A program made the translations under genes and the position numbers. Under the pieces are notes generated by a model. The model ran no database searches. It was not told where the DNA came from and saw only the letters and a program-made list of their open reading frames with translations. Shown in pieces: positions 1 to 6,486 of a stretch of DNA of 12,204 nucleotides. The DNA is from an uncultured Eubacteriales bacterium (lineage in GTDB: Bacteria > Bacillota > Clostridia > Lachnospirales > Lachnospiraceae): contig CACYBV010000188.1 in assembly GCA_902772745.1 (NCBI GenBank), positions 1-12,204 of the forward strand. The letters are read 5' to 3'. Position 1 is the stretch's first letter, and each line of letters starts with the position of its first letter.

Positions 1-653
1 CCCTCGTTCTGCATCTTCATCTCTTCAGTGGTGTAGAGTCCGTCGGTGGGAGAGCCGATGTAAGGGATTGCATTGTAGGCAAGCTGGTAGGGAAAAACCT
101 TCGGCTCGTAGCTTTCACCTTTTCGGATCGCTTCGATTTCGCCTTCAAGTTCAATCGGTCCGCCTGCGCCGGCGCCGGAAGCCGCCTGGTAAGTAGATGC
201 GATCATCGTCTCGATCGGAGAAATCGCATTCAGCGGGTTGACCGCAACTACGGTAATAATCGTGGAACAGTTCGGATTTGCAATGATTCCGCGGTGCTTT
301 TTGACATCTTCGGGGTTGATTTCCGGAACGACCAAAGGAACATGGTCATCATAGCGGAAAGCGCTGGAGTTGTCTACAAAAACCGCGCCGGCATGGTTGA
401 TGTACGGACGCATTTCCTGAGCAAGCGCATTCTGAGCGGCGCCGAGAACAATATCCATGCCCGAGAAGGAGTCGTGGGTTGCTTCTTCGACAACGAGGTC
501 TTCGCCGCGGAAACGGATCTTTTTGCCTTTCGAGCGCGCACTTGCGAGAAGACGAAGTTCTCCGACGGGGAAATTGCGCTCTTCCAGAATCTTGATCATT
601 TCAGATCCGACAGCGCCTGTAGCGCCTAAGACTGCAACATTCACATTTTTCAT
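1..653 (-). CDS. asd: Aspartate-semialdehyde dehydrogenase, partial (C-terminus outside window)
   Basis: Converts L-aspartyl-4-phosphate to aspartate semialdehyde with NADPH, the branch point toward lysine/diaminopimelate and toward threonine and methionine; cytoplasmic. About 217 residues are visible. The N-terminus carries the Rossmann dinucleotide loop GATGAVGSEM. The active-site motif NPNCSTI has its nucleophilic Cys at about residue 129, close to the family position, and is followed by STYQAASGAG, typical of the bacterial enzyme. The start ATG at 653 is preceded on the minus strand by AGGAGG with an 8-base spacer. The gene lies 25 bases downstream of lysC on the same strand, so it is very probably the last visible gene of a hom-lysC-asd operon. 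The family identification is secure; only the C-terminal catalytic part cannot be seen. Confidence 0.95.
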   Translation of the reverse strand, partial: MKNVNVAVLGATGAVGSEMIKILEERNFPVGELRLLASARSKGKKIRFRGEDLVVEEATHDSFSGMDIVLGAAQNALAQEMRPYINHAGAVFVDNSSAFRYDDHVPLVVPEINPEDVKKHRGIIANPNCSTIITVVAVNPLNAISPIETMIASTYQAASGAGAGGPIELEGEIEAIRKGESYEPKVFPYQLAYNAIPYIGSPTDGLYTTEEMKMQNE

Positions 654-678
654 AATCGATTCCTCCTAAAGTTCATTC

Positions 679-1995
679 TCAGTGGATAAAGCGTTCATAC
701 AGCGTCCGGACGGCGGTTTCGTAGTCGCGTTCCTTCATGCCGATAATGATATTCAGCTCTTCCGGTCCCTGTGAGATCATCCGGATATTGACGCCGGATT
801 CGCCGAGCGCTGCAAAAATACGTCCCGAAGAGCCGGTGCGGAAGACCATCTTACGTCCGACGACCGCGACGACCGCGATATTTTCGCTGACGTGGATGTG
901 ATCGGGTTCAAGCTCCTTCTGCAGCTCCGCAAGGCAGGCATAGCGGCAGGGCTCGAACTGTTTGTTTTCGATGACAACAGAGTAGCAGTCGACGCCGCTC
1001 GGCGCATAGGCGATCGAGATGCTGTAGCGTTCGAAAATCTCGAGAATCCGCCGCAGCGACCCGACCTCCGAAGACATGCCGTTTTTTGTGACCGTTACGA
1101 TATTGAAGCCTTTTCGGCCGGCAATACCGGTGATCAGCGGCCCTTCTGTCGGCGCCTCATCCTCGAAGGAATCACGGATCATTGTACCCGGATTTGATGG
1201 ATCATTGGTGTTTCTGATGTTCAGCGGGATATTTTTCTCGCGGACCGGGAAAATGGTTGCTTCATGGAGAACCTGAGCGCCGCTGTAGCTGAGTTCCCGA
1301 AGCTCCGAATAGGTGATCCTTGAGATGGTTTTCGCGTTTTTCACGATACGCGGATCCGCCATCAGGATACCCGAAACATCGGTCCAGTTTTCGTAAACGT
1401 CCGCATCCAGGGCAGCGGCAGCGAGGGCTCCTGTGATGTCCGAACCGCCGCGGTCCATCAGCTTGATCCGGCTGTCGGGCATAATCCCGTAGAAACCGGG
1501 AATGACAGCGCTGCGTCCCTGAGCCGCGCGGGCAAGCGCGGTATAGCTTGCTTCCTGGTCGATCGAGCCGTCGAATTTGAAGCGGACCCAGAGCTCGGAA
1601 TCAATAAAGTCAAAACCGAGGAATTTTGCGAGGAGCTTGGCACTGAAATATTCACCGCGGCTCACAAGCCGGTCTTCGGAAATGCCGGTTTTCATATCCG
1701 CAAAAAGAGCGTCGAAGTCGTCTTCCAGAGGAAGATCGATCCCCAGTTCGTCACGGATCCCGAGATACCGGGAACGGATGGTTTCGAAAATCGAGTCACA
1801 GGGGACACCGTATTTCAGGTGCGCATGGCAGAGATATAAAAGATCGGTGATCTTGTAATCCTGACTGTTCCTTTTTCCGGCTGCGGAGACAACAATGATC
1901 CTTCGCGCGGGATCGGAGACAATTATATCACGGATCTGTCTGTAGTGTGCGGCATCCGCCATTGAAGAGCCGCCGAATTTTGCAACTTTCAGCAT
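679..1995 (-). CDS. lysC: Aspartokinase with C-terminal ACT domains
   Basis: Phosphorylates L-aspartate with ATP, the first step of the aspartate family pathway. The 438-residue protein opens with the amino-acid kinase signature VAKFGGSSMADA. Later come SRGEYFSAKLLAKFLG, the nucleotide/substrate segment MDRGGSDITGALAAAAL (about residues 180-196) and WTDVSGILMADPRIV. The last roughly 130 residues form two ACT modules (starting near LITGIAGRKGF and IAVVAVVGRK), the usual site of feedback inhibition by lysine or threonine; which effector acts cannot be read from sequence. The start ATG at 1995 has AAAGGA about 7 bases upstream. The gene follows hom after 110 bases that hold overlapping inverted repeats and precedes asd by 25 bases. 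The symbol lysC is generic: the lysine- and threonine-regulated isozymes cannot be told apart here. Confidence 0.93.
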   Translation of the reverse strand: MLKVAKFGGSSMADAAHYRQIRDIIVSDPARRIIVVSAAGKRNSQDYKITDLLYLCHAHLKYGVPCDSIFETIRSRYLGIRDELGIDLPLEDDFDALFADMKTGISEDRLVSRGEYFSAKLLAKFLGFDFIDSELWVRFKFDGSIDQEASYTALARAAQGRSAVIPGFYGIMPDSRIKLMDRGGSDITGALAAAALDADVYENWTDVSGILMADPRIVKNAKTISRITYSELRELSYSGAQVLHEATIFPVREKNIPLNIRNTNDPSNPGTMIRDSFEDEAPTEGPLITGIAGRKGFNIVTVTKNGMSSEVGSLRRILEIFERYSISIAYAPSGVDCYSVVIENKQFEPCRYACLAELQKELEPDHIHVSENIAVVAVVGRKMVFRTGSSGRIFAALGESGVNIRMISQGPEELNIIIGMKERDYETAVRTLYERFIH

Positions 1996-2022
1996 GTAAA
2001 ATCCTTTCGGTACGGGAGCCTC

Positions 2023-2087
2023 CTGATGTCAGGACCGTCCTGACGCATAAGGAGTGCGTCGCGGGGAACTGTTCTCGGGGACATCAG
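2023..2087 (-). promoter_or_regulatory. Nested, overlapping inverted repeats between hom and lysC
   Basis: Three inverted repeats fill the 110-base gap ahead of lysC. An 8-base pair encloses the region (2023-2030 with 2080-2087, CTGATGTC/GACATCAG). A near-perfect dyad GTCAGGAC-C-GTCCTGAC lies at 2028-2044. A hairpin GACGCA/TGCGTC with a 7-base loop lies at 2042-2060. The dyad shares bases with both others, so in RNA they would be mutually exclusive, a layout seen in leader switches and attenuators. The dyad could instead be a DNA operator. There is no T-run after any stem, so a terminator is unlikely. It is too short for a lysine riboswitch. The repeats are seen directly; the function is inferred. 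Confidence 0.45.
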
Positions 2088-2105
2088 TCTGCCGCGTTTT
2101 GTCGT

Positions 2106-3245
2106 TTATGAGAGAATTCCGGCCATAAATACGGCGGGATCTTTTTTCCGGAGTTCATCAAGGAGCCGGAAGGCTTCCAGAACCGAAAGCGGCTTCGTGA
2201 CAGCAGAAGAACCGCTGCGCTCCGATACGAGGTCTTCGGGAAAATCTTCCGAAACTGTCCGGAAATACCAGGCTGTCGGCGTACTGCCGTTGTCGACGGC
2301 AGCGGGGGCTGCGGCTTCCGTATAGAAGCAGCGAACGCCTGATACGATATCCAGAAGGTCCAGCACCACGTTTTTCGCGGTCGGATAGCGGCCGGCGCCC
2401 TGGCCGGAGAAGCAAAGTTCGCCTGCATGTTCCGCAGTCAGTGAAATCAGGTTGACATTCGCGGGAACGGAGGCAAGAAGACGCTCCCGGGGCACAAAGA
2501 AAGGAGCCACGCAGGCGCTGATACCGGCTTCTAAACGTTCGGAAAAAGCCGCAAGCTTCAGAACACAGCCTTTTTCGCGGGCGGCTCTCAGGTCTTCCGG
2601 GAGTACAGAACGGATTCCCGCAGTCGGAATCATCTGTTCGTCGACAAAGCAGTCATAGGCGACGCTTGCGGAAATCGAGAGTTTCCTTCTTACATCGTCG
2701 CCGTCGATATCGGCCGAAGGATCTTTTTCAGCATAGCCGAGCTTTTGTGCGTCTAGCAGCGCGTCCGAAAAAGCGATGCCCTCAAGGTCCATCCGGCTCA
2801 GGATATAGTTCGTGGTGCCGTTCATGATTCCGCCGATTTTCGTGATCCTGTCGCCCTGCTTTTCACGGCTCAGATTTACAAGCCAGGGAATCCCGCCGCC
2901 GACTGCGGCAGTGCAGCGGAAAGCGACACCGTGTTTTTTCTGCAGTGCAAGAAGCTCGCGGTAATAGGCCGCGACCACCGCTTTGTTTGCGGTGACAACA
3001 TGCTTGCCGGCTTCCATCGCGCGGGAAATGAATTCCCACGCCGGATGGATCCCGCCCATTACCTCGATCACTGTATCGATTTCGGGGTCGCCGAGGATAT
3101 CGTCAGCGGAAAAGGTATGCCTTCCAATAATTTCTTCGTCGGTTTCCAGCGCAAGAACCCGGACAATTTCAATTCCAGGGATTTCCTTCACGATTCTGTC
3201 AACGCCGACGCCGATGGTTCCGTGTCCCAAAAGCGCTGCCTTCAT
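2106..3245 (-). CDS. hom: Homoserine dehydrogenase, short form with degenerate C-terminus
   Basis: Reduces aspartate semialdehyde to homoserine, committing carbon to threonine and methionine; cytoplasmic. From the ATG at 3245 the protein has 379 residues. Visible motifs are the N-terminal Rossmann loop GHGTIGVGV, TANKAVVA, MNGTTNYILSRM, the catalytic-region motif AQKLGYAEKDPSADIDGDD and GQGAGRYPTAKNVVLDL. I chose 3245 because GGAGG lies 8 bases upstream and a consensus promoter (3276-3304) places the transcript start near 3269; the longer frame beginning at 3302 would start upstream of that transcript. Many Firmicute enzymes have about 400-435 residues with a C-terminal ACT domain; here only about 60 residues follow the catalytic core, and no clear ACT motif is visible, so threonine feedback may be weak or altered. 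First gene of the minus-strand operon. Confidence 0.93.
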   Translation of the reverse strand: MKAALLGHGTIGVGVDRIVKEIPGIEIVRVLALETDEEIIGRHTFSADDILGDPEIDTVIEVMGGIHPAWEFISRAMEAGKHVVTANKAVVAAYYRELLALQKKHGVAFRCTAAVGGGIPWLVNLSREKQGDRITKIGGIMNGTTNYILSRMDLEGIAFSDALLDAQKLGYAEKDPSADIDGDDVRRKLSISASVAYDCFVDEQMIPTAGIRSVLPEDLRAAREKGCVLKLAAFSERLEAGISACVAPFFVPRERLLASVPANVNLISLTAEHAGELCFSGQGAGRYPTAKNVVLDLLDIVSGVRCFYTEAAAPAAVDNGSTPTAWYFRTVSEDFPEDLVSERSGSSAVTKPLSVLEAFRLLDELRKKDPAVFMAGILS

Positions 3246-3275
3246 CCGATCCACCTCCAGATATAGTTGACAAAA

Positions 3276-3304
3276 ATTATAACTCAAGTACAGGTATTTC
3301 ACAA
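3276..3304 (-). promoter_or_regulatory. Promoter of the hom-lysC-asd operon
   Basis: On the minus strand, TTGTGA (3299-3304) is followed after 17 bases by a perfect TATAAT (3276-3281). Transcription should start near 3269, leaving a leader of about 24 bases that includes GGAGG before the ATG at 3245. Confidence 0.75.
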
Positions 3305-3332
3305 TTGACTAATTGCACGAAGAAATCGGCAA

Positions 3333-3390
3333 ATTCTGCGAAAAATTGGTCGAGACTTCGAAAACTGGGACTTGCGCAATATTCTGCGAA
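3333..3390 (+). repeat. Direct repeat ATTCTGCGAA in the hom/thrC divergent region
   Basis: ATTCTGCGAA occurs at 3333-3342 and again at 3381-3390, a spacing of 48 bases. Each copy contains the imperfect dyad TTC-TGC-GAA. The second lies inside the spacer of the thrC promoter, where a bound regulator would interfere with RNA polymerase. Both copies are also near the hom promoter. Likely operator sites for an unknown regulator, but this is inference from position and repetition only. Confidence 0.4.
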
Positions 3391-3400
3391 TCATTATAAT
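3372..3400 (+). promoter_or_regulatory. Promoter of the thrC operon
   Basis: TTGCGC (3372-3377), a 17-base spacer and a perfect TATAAT (3395-3400) make a good sigma-A-type promoter. The transcript would start near 3407, giving a leader of about 100 bases before thrC. That leader holds only short weak hairpins. Confidence 0.7.
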
Positions 3401-3508
3401 GATATCAGGGGAAAAGCATTCTTTTACGGCAGACCTGCCTGTCAGAGCGGGAAAAGCTGTATGACCGGCCCCGGATATTTGCCTTTATTATTTTATCAGG
3501 AGAATTCT

Positions 3509-4996
3509 ATGCGTTACAGAAGTACAAGAAGCAGTCTGGAAAACCTGAGCGGAAGAGAAGCGGTCCTTCAGGGAATCGCGGGAGACGGCGGACTTTTTGT
3601 CCCGGACCGGATGGACTTTTCCGGCTTTTCGTGGGAATCGATGATGAATCTTTCGACAGAAGGGATGGCGGAACGGATCTTTGAATATTTCCTTGACGAT
3701 TTTCTGGAAATTCCGGAGATTGTCGCCCGCTCTTATAAAGGCAGGTTTGACGATCCGGAGATCACTCCGCTGAAAAAAGTCGGGGATCTATATGTACTCG
3801 AACTGTTTCACGGACCGACGGCGGCCTTTAAGGACGTCGCGCTTTCGGCGCTTCCTGTGCTGATGTCCGAAGCGAGAAAGCAGCTTGGAAAGGAAGAGCG
3901 GATCCTGATCCTGACCGCTACTTCCGGCGACACCGGAAAGGCGGCAATGGAGGGGTTTAAGGATGTTCCCGGAACGGGCATCATCGTGTTTTATCCTTAC
4001 GGCGGCGTGAGCCCGGTTCAGGAAATGCAGATGACCACCGCGGAAGGCAGAAATGTCCGAGCGGTTGCGGTCCGCGGCAATTTCGATGACACGCAGACCG
4101 GCGTCAAGAAAATTTTCTCCCTTCTTACGGAATCCCTGAAGCGGGAAACCGGGACGACGCTGTCCTCCGCAAATTCCATCAATATCGGCCGGCTGGTCCC
4201 GCAGATCGTCTATTATTTCAAAGCGTATGCGTCGCTTCTTTCATCCGGCGAGATCCATCCGGGAGACCTCGTGGACTATACGGTTCCGACCGGGAATTTC
4301 GGGGATATCCTTGCAGGGTATTATGCGAAAAAACTCGGCCTTCCCGTCGGGAAACTGATCCTTGCGGCGAACAGAAACAACGTGCTCCGCGATTTTATCG
4401 ATACCGGTGTCTACGACAAAAACCGGCCTTTCTACCGGACCAATTCGCCTTCTATGGACATCCTGGTATCCAGCAACCTTGAGCGGCTTCTCTACGACAT
4501 TTCCGGCGGAGACTGCGATAAGGTGAAGGGCTTCATGGAAAAACTCGGCACGGAAGGCCGCTATGAGATTTCAGGGGAGATGCTCGCAAGGCTTCAGGAT
4601 AGTTTTGCAGCCTTCGATGCAGATGAAGAGAAATCCCTCAGAACCATCCGTGAGGTTTATGACAGCTGCGGATACCTGATCGATACACATACGGCGGTTG
4701 CTTTCAGCGCGGCCGGAGAGTACAGGGAAAAAACAGGTTCCATGCGTCCGAATGTCGTGCTCTCGACGGCGAGCGCATATAAATTCCCGGATGCGGTACG
4801 GGAAGCGCTGGACCTTCCGAAGATGGACGACCCGTTCTCCGTGATCCCGATGATCCGGGATGAGACCGGCACAAAAATACCTGAAAACCTGAAAGATCTG
4901 GATCGGAAACCGGTTCGTTTTTCGGATGTGATAGAAATAGAAGAAATGCCCGGATATGTTGAAAAAGCCGTGGAATCCGGAGAGTTTTATCGGTGA
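3509..4996 (+). CDS. thrC: Threonine synthase
   Basis: PLP-dependent enzyme that turns O-phosphohomoserine into threonine, the last step of the pathway whose earlier enzymes lie on the opposite strand. The 495-residue length fits the long threonine synthase group found in clostridia, proteobacteria and fungi. The N-terminus MRYRSTRSS leads to GDGGLFVPD. HGPTAAFKDVALS carries the PLP-binding Lys at residue 108, and TATSGDTGKAAMEGF is the phosphate-binding loop. Further on, SANSINIGRLVPQIVYYF and the PTGNFGDILAGYYAKK segment are characteristic. The start at 3509 has AGGAG with a 7-base spacer; an in-frame ATG at 3461 and the TTG at 3305 lack a good ribosome site or precede the promoter. The stop overlaps the next gene as GTGA, pointing to translational coupling. 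Confidence 0.95.
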   Translation: MRYRSTRSSLENLSGREAVLQGIAGDGGLFVPDRMDFSGFSWESMMNLSTEGMAERIFEYFLDDFLEIPEIVARSYKGRFDDPEITPLKKVGDLYVLELFHGPTAAFKDVALSALPVLMSEARKQLGKEERILILTATSGDTGKAAMEGFKDVPGTGIIVFYPYGGVSPVQEMQMTTAEGRNVRAVAVRGNFDDTQTGVKKIFSLLTESLKRETGTTLSSANSINIGRLVPQIVYYFKAYASLLSSGEIHPGDLVDYTVPTGNFGDILAGYYAKKLGLPVGKLILAANRNNVLRDFIDTGVYDKNRPFYRTNSPSMDILVSSNLERLLYDISGGDCDKVKGFMEKLGTEGRYEISGEMLARLQDSFAAFDADEEKSLRTIREVYDSCGYLIDTHTAVAFSAAGEYREKTGSMRPNVVLSTASAYKFPDAVREALDLPKMDDPFSVIPMIRDETGTKIPENLKDLDRKPVRFSDVIEIEEMPGYVEKAVESGEFYR

Positions 4997-5682
4997 ATTA
5001 TATGAAGAAGATCGGAATGGTAGTCGCAGTTGAGATCGAAGCAGTGCTTCAGCGTTACGGCGAAGCGCTGCGGGAGGAGAAATTCGGCACATTTGTCCTT
5101 CGTGTCTACAGGAACGGCGAAAACGAACTGTATATCATGCATTCGGGAGTCGGTGAAATCGCGGCGTCCGCCGCCGCACAGCTCCTGATTACGGTTTGCG
5201 GAGTCGACCTTTTGGTGAATTTCGGTGTTGTCGGCGGGCTTACAGAAGAGATGGCACAAAGCAGATCCTGCATTGTCGAAAAAGTCGTGCATACCGACTA
5301 CGACGCAGAGGCGATTGACGGGACGAAGCGCGGTCGCTATCTCGAACTTCCGGATGAGTACATCCCGACGGATGCAGGATTGTTTCAGGCGGCGCTTCGG
5401 ATCGCACCGGACCTGAAGCCGGTGATCTGTGCTTCCGCAGACAAATTTATCGCAGGCGCAGAGAAAAAAAGCGAACTTCACCGGCTTTTCGACGCGGATA
5501 TCTGCGATATGGAGTCGGCCGGCATCGCGCTGACCTGTCACAGGAACAGCGTTCCCTGCCTGATGATCAAAACCGTCAGCGACGGAATTACGGGCGGTGC
5601 AGAAGAGTATTATGCTGCGGTTTCCGAAACCTCGGCTTTATGTCTTGAGATTGCGCAGAAAATCATAGGGGAGGCGCTATGA
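4993..5682 (+). CDS. Methylthioadenosine/S-adenosylhomocysteine nucleosidase-like protein
   Basis: A 229-residue protein of the purine nucleoside phosphorylase/MTAN superfamily, which cleaves the N-glycosidic bond of methylthioadenosine and S-adenosylhomocysteine. Seen features are IGMVVAVEIEAV at the N-terminus, HSGVGEIAASAAAQLLI, NFGVVGGL, ADICDMESAGIA with the nucleobase/ribose-contacting Glu at residue 174, and KTVSDG with the catalytic Asp at residue 197. These residues are in the family positions, but overall similarity to well-studied MTAN looks moderate, so substrate range is uncertain. I prefer the GTG start at 4993, overlapping the thrC stop as GTGA, because GGAGAG lies 8 bases upstream; an ATG at 5002 is the alternative. 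The last codon overlaps the next start as ATGA. Its link to threonine/methionine metabolism fits the operon: it salvages by-products of SAM use. Confidence 0.78.
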   Translation: MNYMKKIGMVVAVEIEAVLQRYGEALREEKFGTFVLRVYRNGENELYIMHSGVGEIAASAAAQLLITVCGVDLLVNFGVVGGLTEEMAQSRSCIVEKVVHTDYDAEAIDGTKRGRYLELPDEYIPTDAGLFQAALRIAPDLKPVICASADKFIAGAEKKSELHRLFDADICDMESAGIALTCHRNSVPCLMIKTVSDGITGGAEEYYAAVSETSALCLEIAQKIIGEAL

Positions 5683-6227
5683 AGCAGGTGATCGGTGCAG
5701 TACTGACCGCTTTTTCCAGGGTGCTGATCGGTATCCTTGTGATCCTGGTTCTCGTTGGCGTGCTGCAGCAGACCAGGTTCGGACTCAGGATCGGATTCGG
5801 ATATGCCGTCGTCGTCTCAGGAAGTATGGAGCCGAATATTCATGTCAATGATGTGCTGGTTTTCCAGAAACACAGACAGGATGCTTATCAGCCCGGCGAC
5901 GTTGTACTCTATGTGCGCGGAGTGGGGACGACAGATGAAATGCTGATCAGCCATCGGATTGTCCGGATTGAGGGTGATACGCTTGTTACCAAGGGCGATG
6001 CCAACATGTCTGAGGACGCCCCGATCAGTTTCACTCAGGTGGTCGGAAGAGTGGCGCTCCGGATTCCGTATATCGGCCGCGTCGTACGGCTGATGCGCAC
6101 AAAAATCGGTCTGATTGCGGCGGTTCTTGTTGTTTCAGCCCTGGTTTTTCTGAGTGTTTTCCTGCCGAAGCTCCGAAGACAGAAAACGGTAAAGACCGTG
6201 ATGGGAGAACAGAAGATCAGATATTAG
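5679..6227 (+). CDS. sipW: Signal peptidase I, SipW/ER type
   Basis: Membrane-bound protease of family S26 that removes signal peptides. The 182-residue protein has an N-terminal membrane segment (about residues 5-30), then VVVSGSMEPNIHVNDVLVF with the nucleophile Ser49. ISHRIV has His92 where the standard bacterial enzyme has Lys, the hallmark of the SipW/ER subclass. GDANMSED supplies the acidic residue (Asp107). A second membrane segment lies at about 143-165 with a basic tail (LPKLRRQKTVK). The protein starts inside the stop of the preceding gene (ATGA). SipW-type peptidases usually process a few partner exoproteins, often pilins or biofilm proteins, so the secreted adhesin 260 bases downstream is a natural candidate substrate; this pairing is inference from neighbourhood. 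The gene symbol is used in the subclass sense. Confidence 0.9.
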   Translation: MKQVIGAVLTAFSRVLIGILVILVLVGVLQQTRFGLRIGFGYAVVVSGSMEPNIHVNDVLVFQKHRQDAYQPGDVVLYVRGVGTTDEMLISHRIVRIEGDTLVTKGDANMSEDAPISFTQVVGRVALRIPYIGRVVRLMRTKIGLIAAVLVVSALVFLSVFLPKLRRQKTVKTVMGEQKIRY

Positions 6228-6247
6228 GCTGAAATTGCAGAAAATAC

Positions 6248-6276
6248 TGGACAGATGAACGGGAAAGTATTATAAT
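6248..6276 (+). promoter_or_regulatory. Promoter of the adhesin transcript
   Basis: TGGACA (6248-6253), a 17-base spacer and perfect TATAAT (6271-6276) form a strong promoter just past the sipW stop. The expected transcript start is near 6283, about 200 bases before the adhesin start codon. Confidence 0.72.
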
Positions 6277-6282
6277 ATTGAT

Positions 6283-6392
6283 GTTCGTTTTACCGGCCTC
6301 AGGGAAAGGCGGTAAAGACGGCGGAAGAGTCATCAATCCGAAGAGGTGAATACGATAAACAGATGATTCTGATACGATATTCAGGACAAAAC
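6283..6392 (+). ncRNA. Structured leader of unknown class ahead of a terminator (riboswitch or attenuator candidate)
   Basis: Two helices can be drawn. Hairpin A pairs TTTACC and GCCT (6289-6299, one bulged G) with AGGC and GGTAAA (6307-6316). Hairpin B pairs AGAGTCATC (6326-6334) with GATGATTCT (6362-6370) across a 27-base loop, with one G-U pair. AAGGCG at 6306-6311, part of hairpin A, is complementary to CGCCTT at 6413-6418 in the ascending arm of the terminator, so an antiterminator pairing is possible. I could not match it to the c-di-GMP-I, c-di-GMP-II, TPP, SAM, cobalamin, lysine or T-box signatures I know. No open frame with a ribosome site is obvious in it. The structure is seen; switching and ligand are inferred. 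Confidence 0.5.
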
Positions 6393-6459
6393 CACATACG
6401 AAGCTTTATGAGCGCCTTGCCGAAATAAACGGCAAGGCGCTCTTTTTGTATGTGTTTTT
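6393..6459 (+). terminator. Very strong intrinsic terminator inside the adhesin leader
   Basis: A perfect 13-bp stem (6410-6422 with 6430-6442, GAGCGCCTTGCCG and its complement) closes a 7-base AAATAAA loop and is followed by TTTTT (6443-6447). A second, outer stem CACATAC (6393-6399)/GTATGTG (6448-6454) and another T-run extend it. It lies between the promoter at 6248 and the start at 6487, so it must be bypassed for the adhesin to be made, which argues for conditional termination. Confidence 0.85.
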
Positions 6460-6486
6460 GAATAAAATCTTGTGGAGGTACCATGT

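Noticed and set aside
294..669. Plus-strand frames over the asd gene
   Set aside because: Antisense shadows of a clearly conserved minus-strand enzyme.
1996..2105. Lysine riboswitch ahead of lysC
   Set aside because: The gap is too short and lacks the conserved core of that class.
3246..3302. Longer hom start at 3302
   Set aside because: It would begin upstream of the predicted transcript start, whereas 3245 has GGAGG at the right distance and a proper Rossmann N-terminus.
3305..3508. N-terminal extension of thrC from TTG 3305 or ATG 3461
   Set aside because: The TTG precedes the promoter, the ATG lacks a good ribosome site, and the family N-terminus begins at 3509 after AGGAG.
6277..6337. 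ATTGATG/CATCAAT as the closing stem of the adhesin leader RNA
   Set aside because: The 5' arm directly follows the -10 box and would lie mostly upstream of the expected transcript start.
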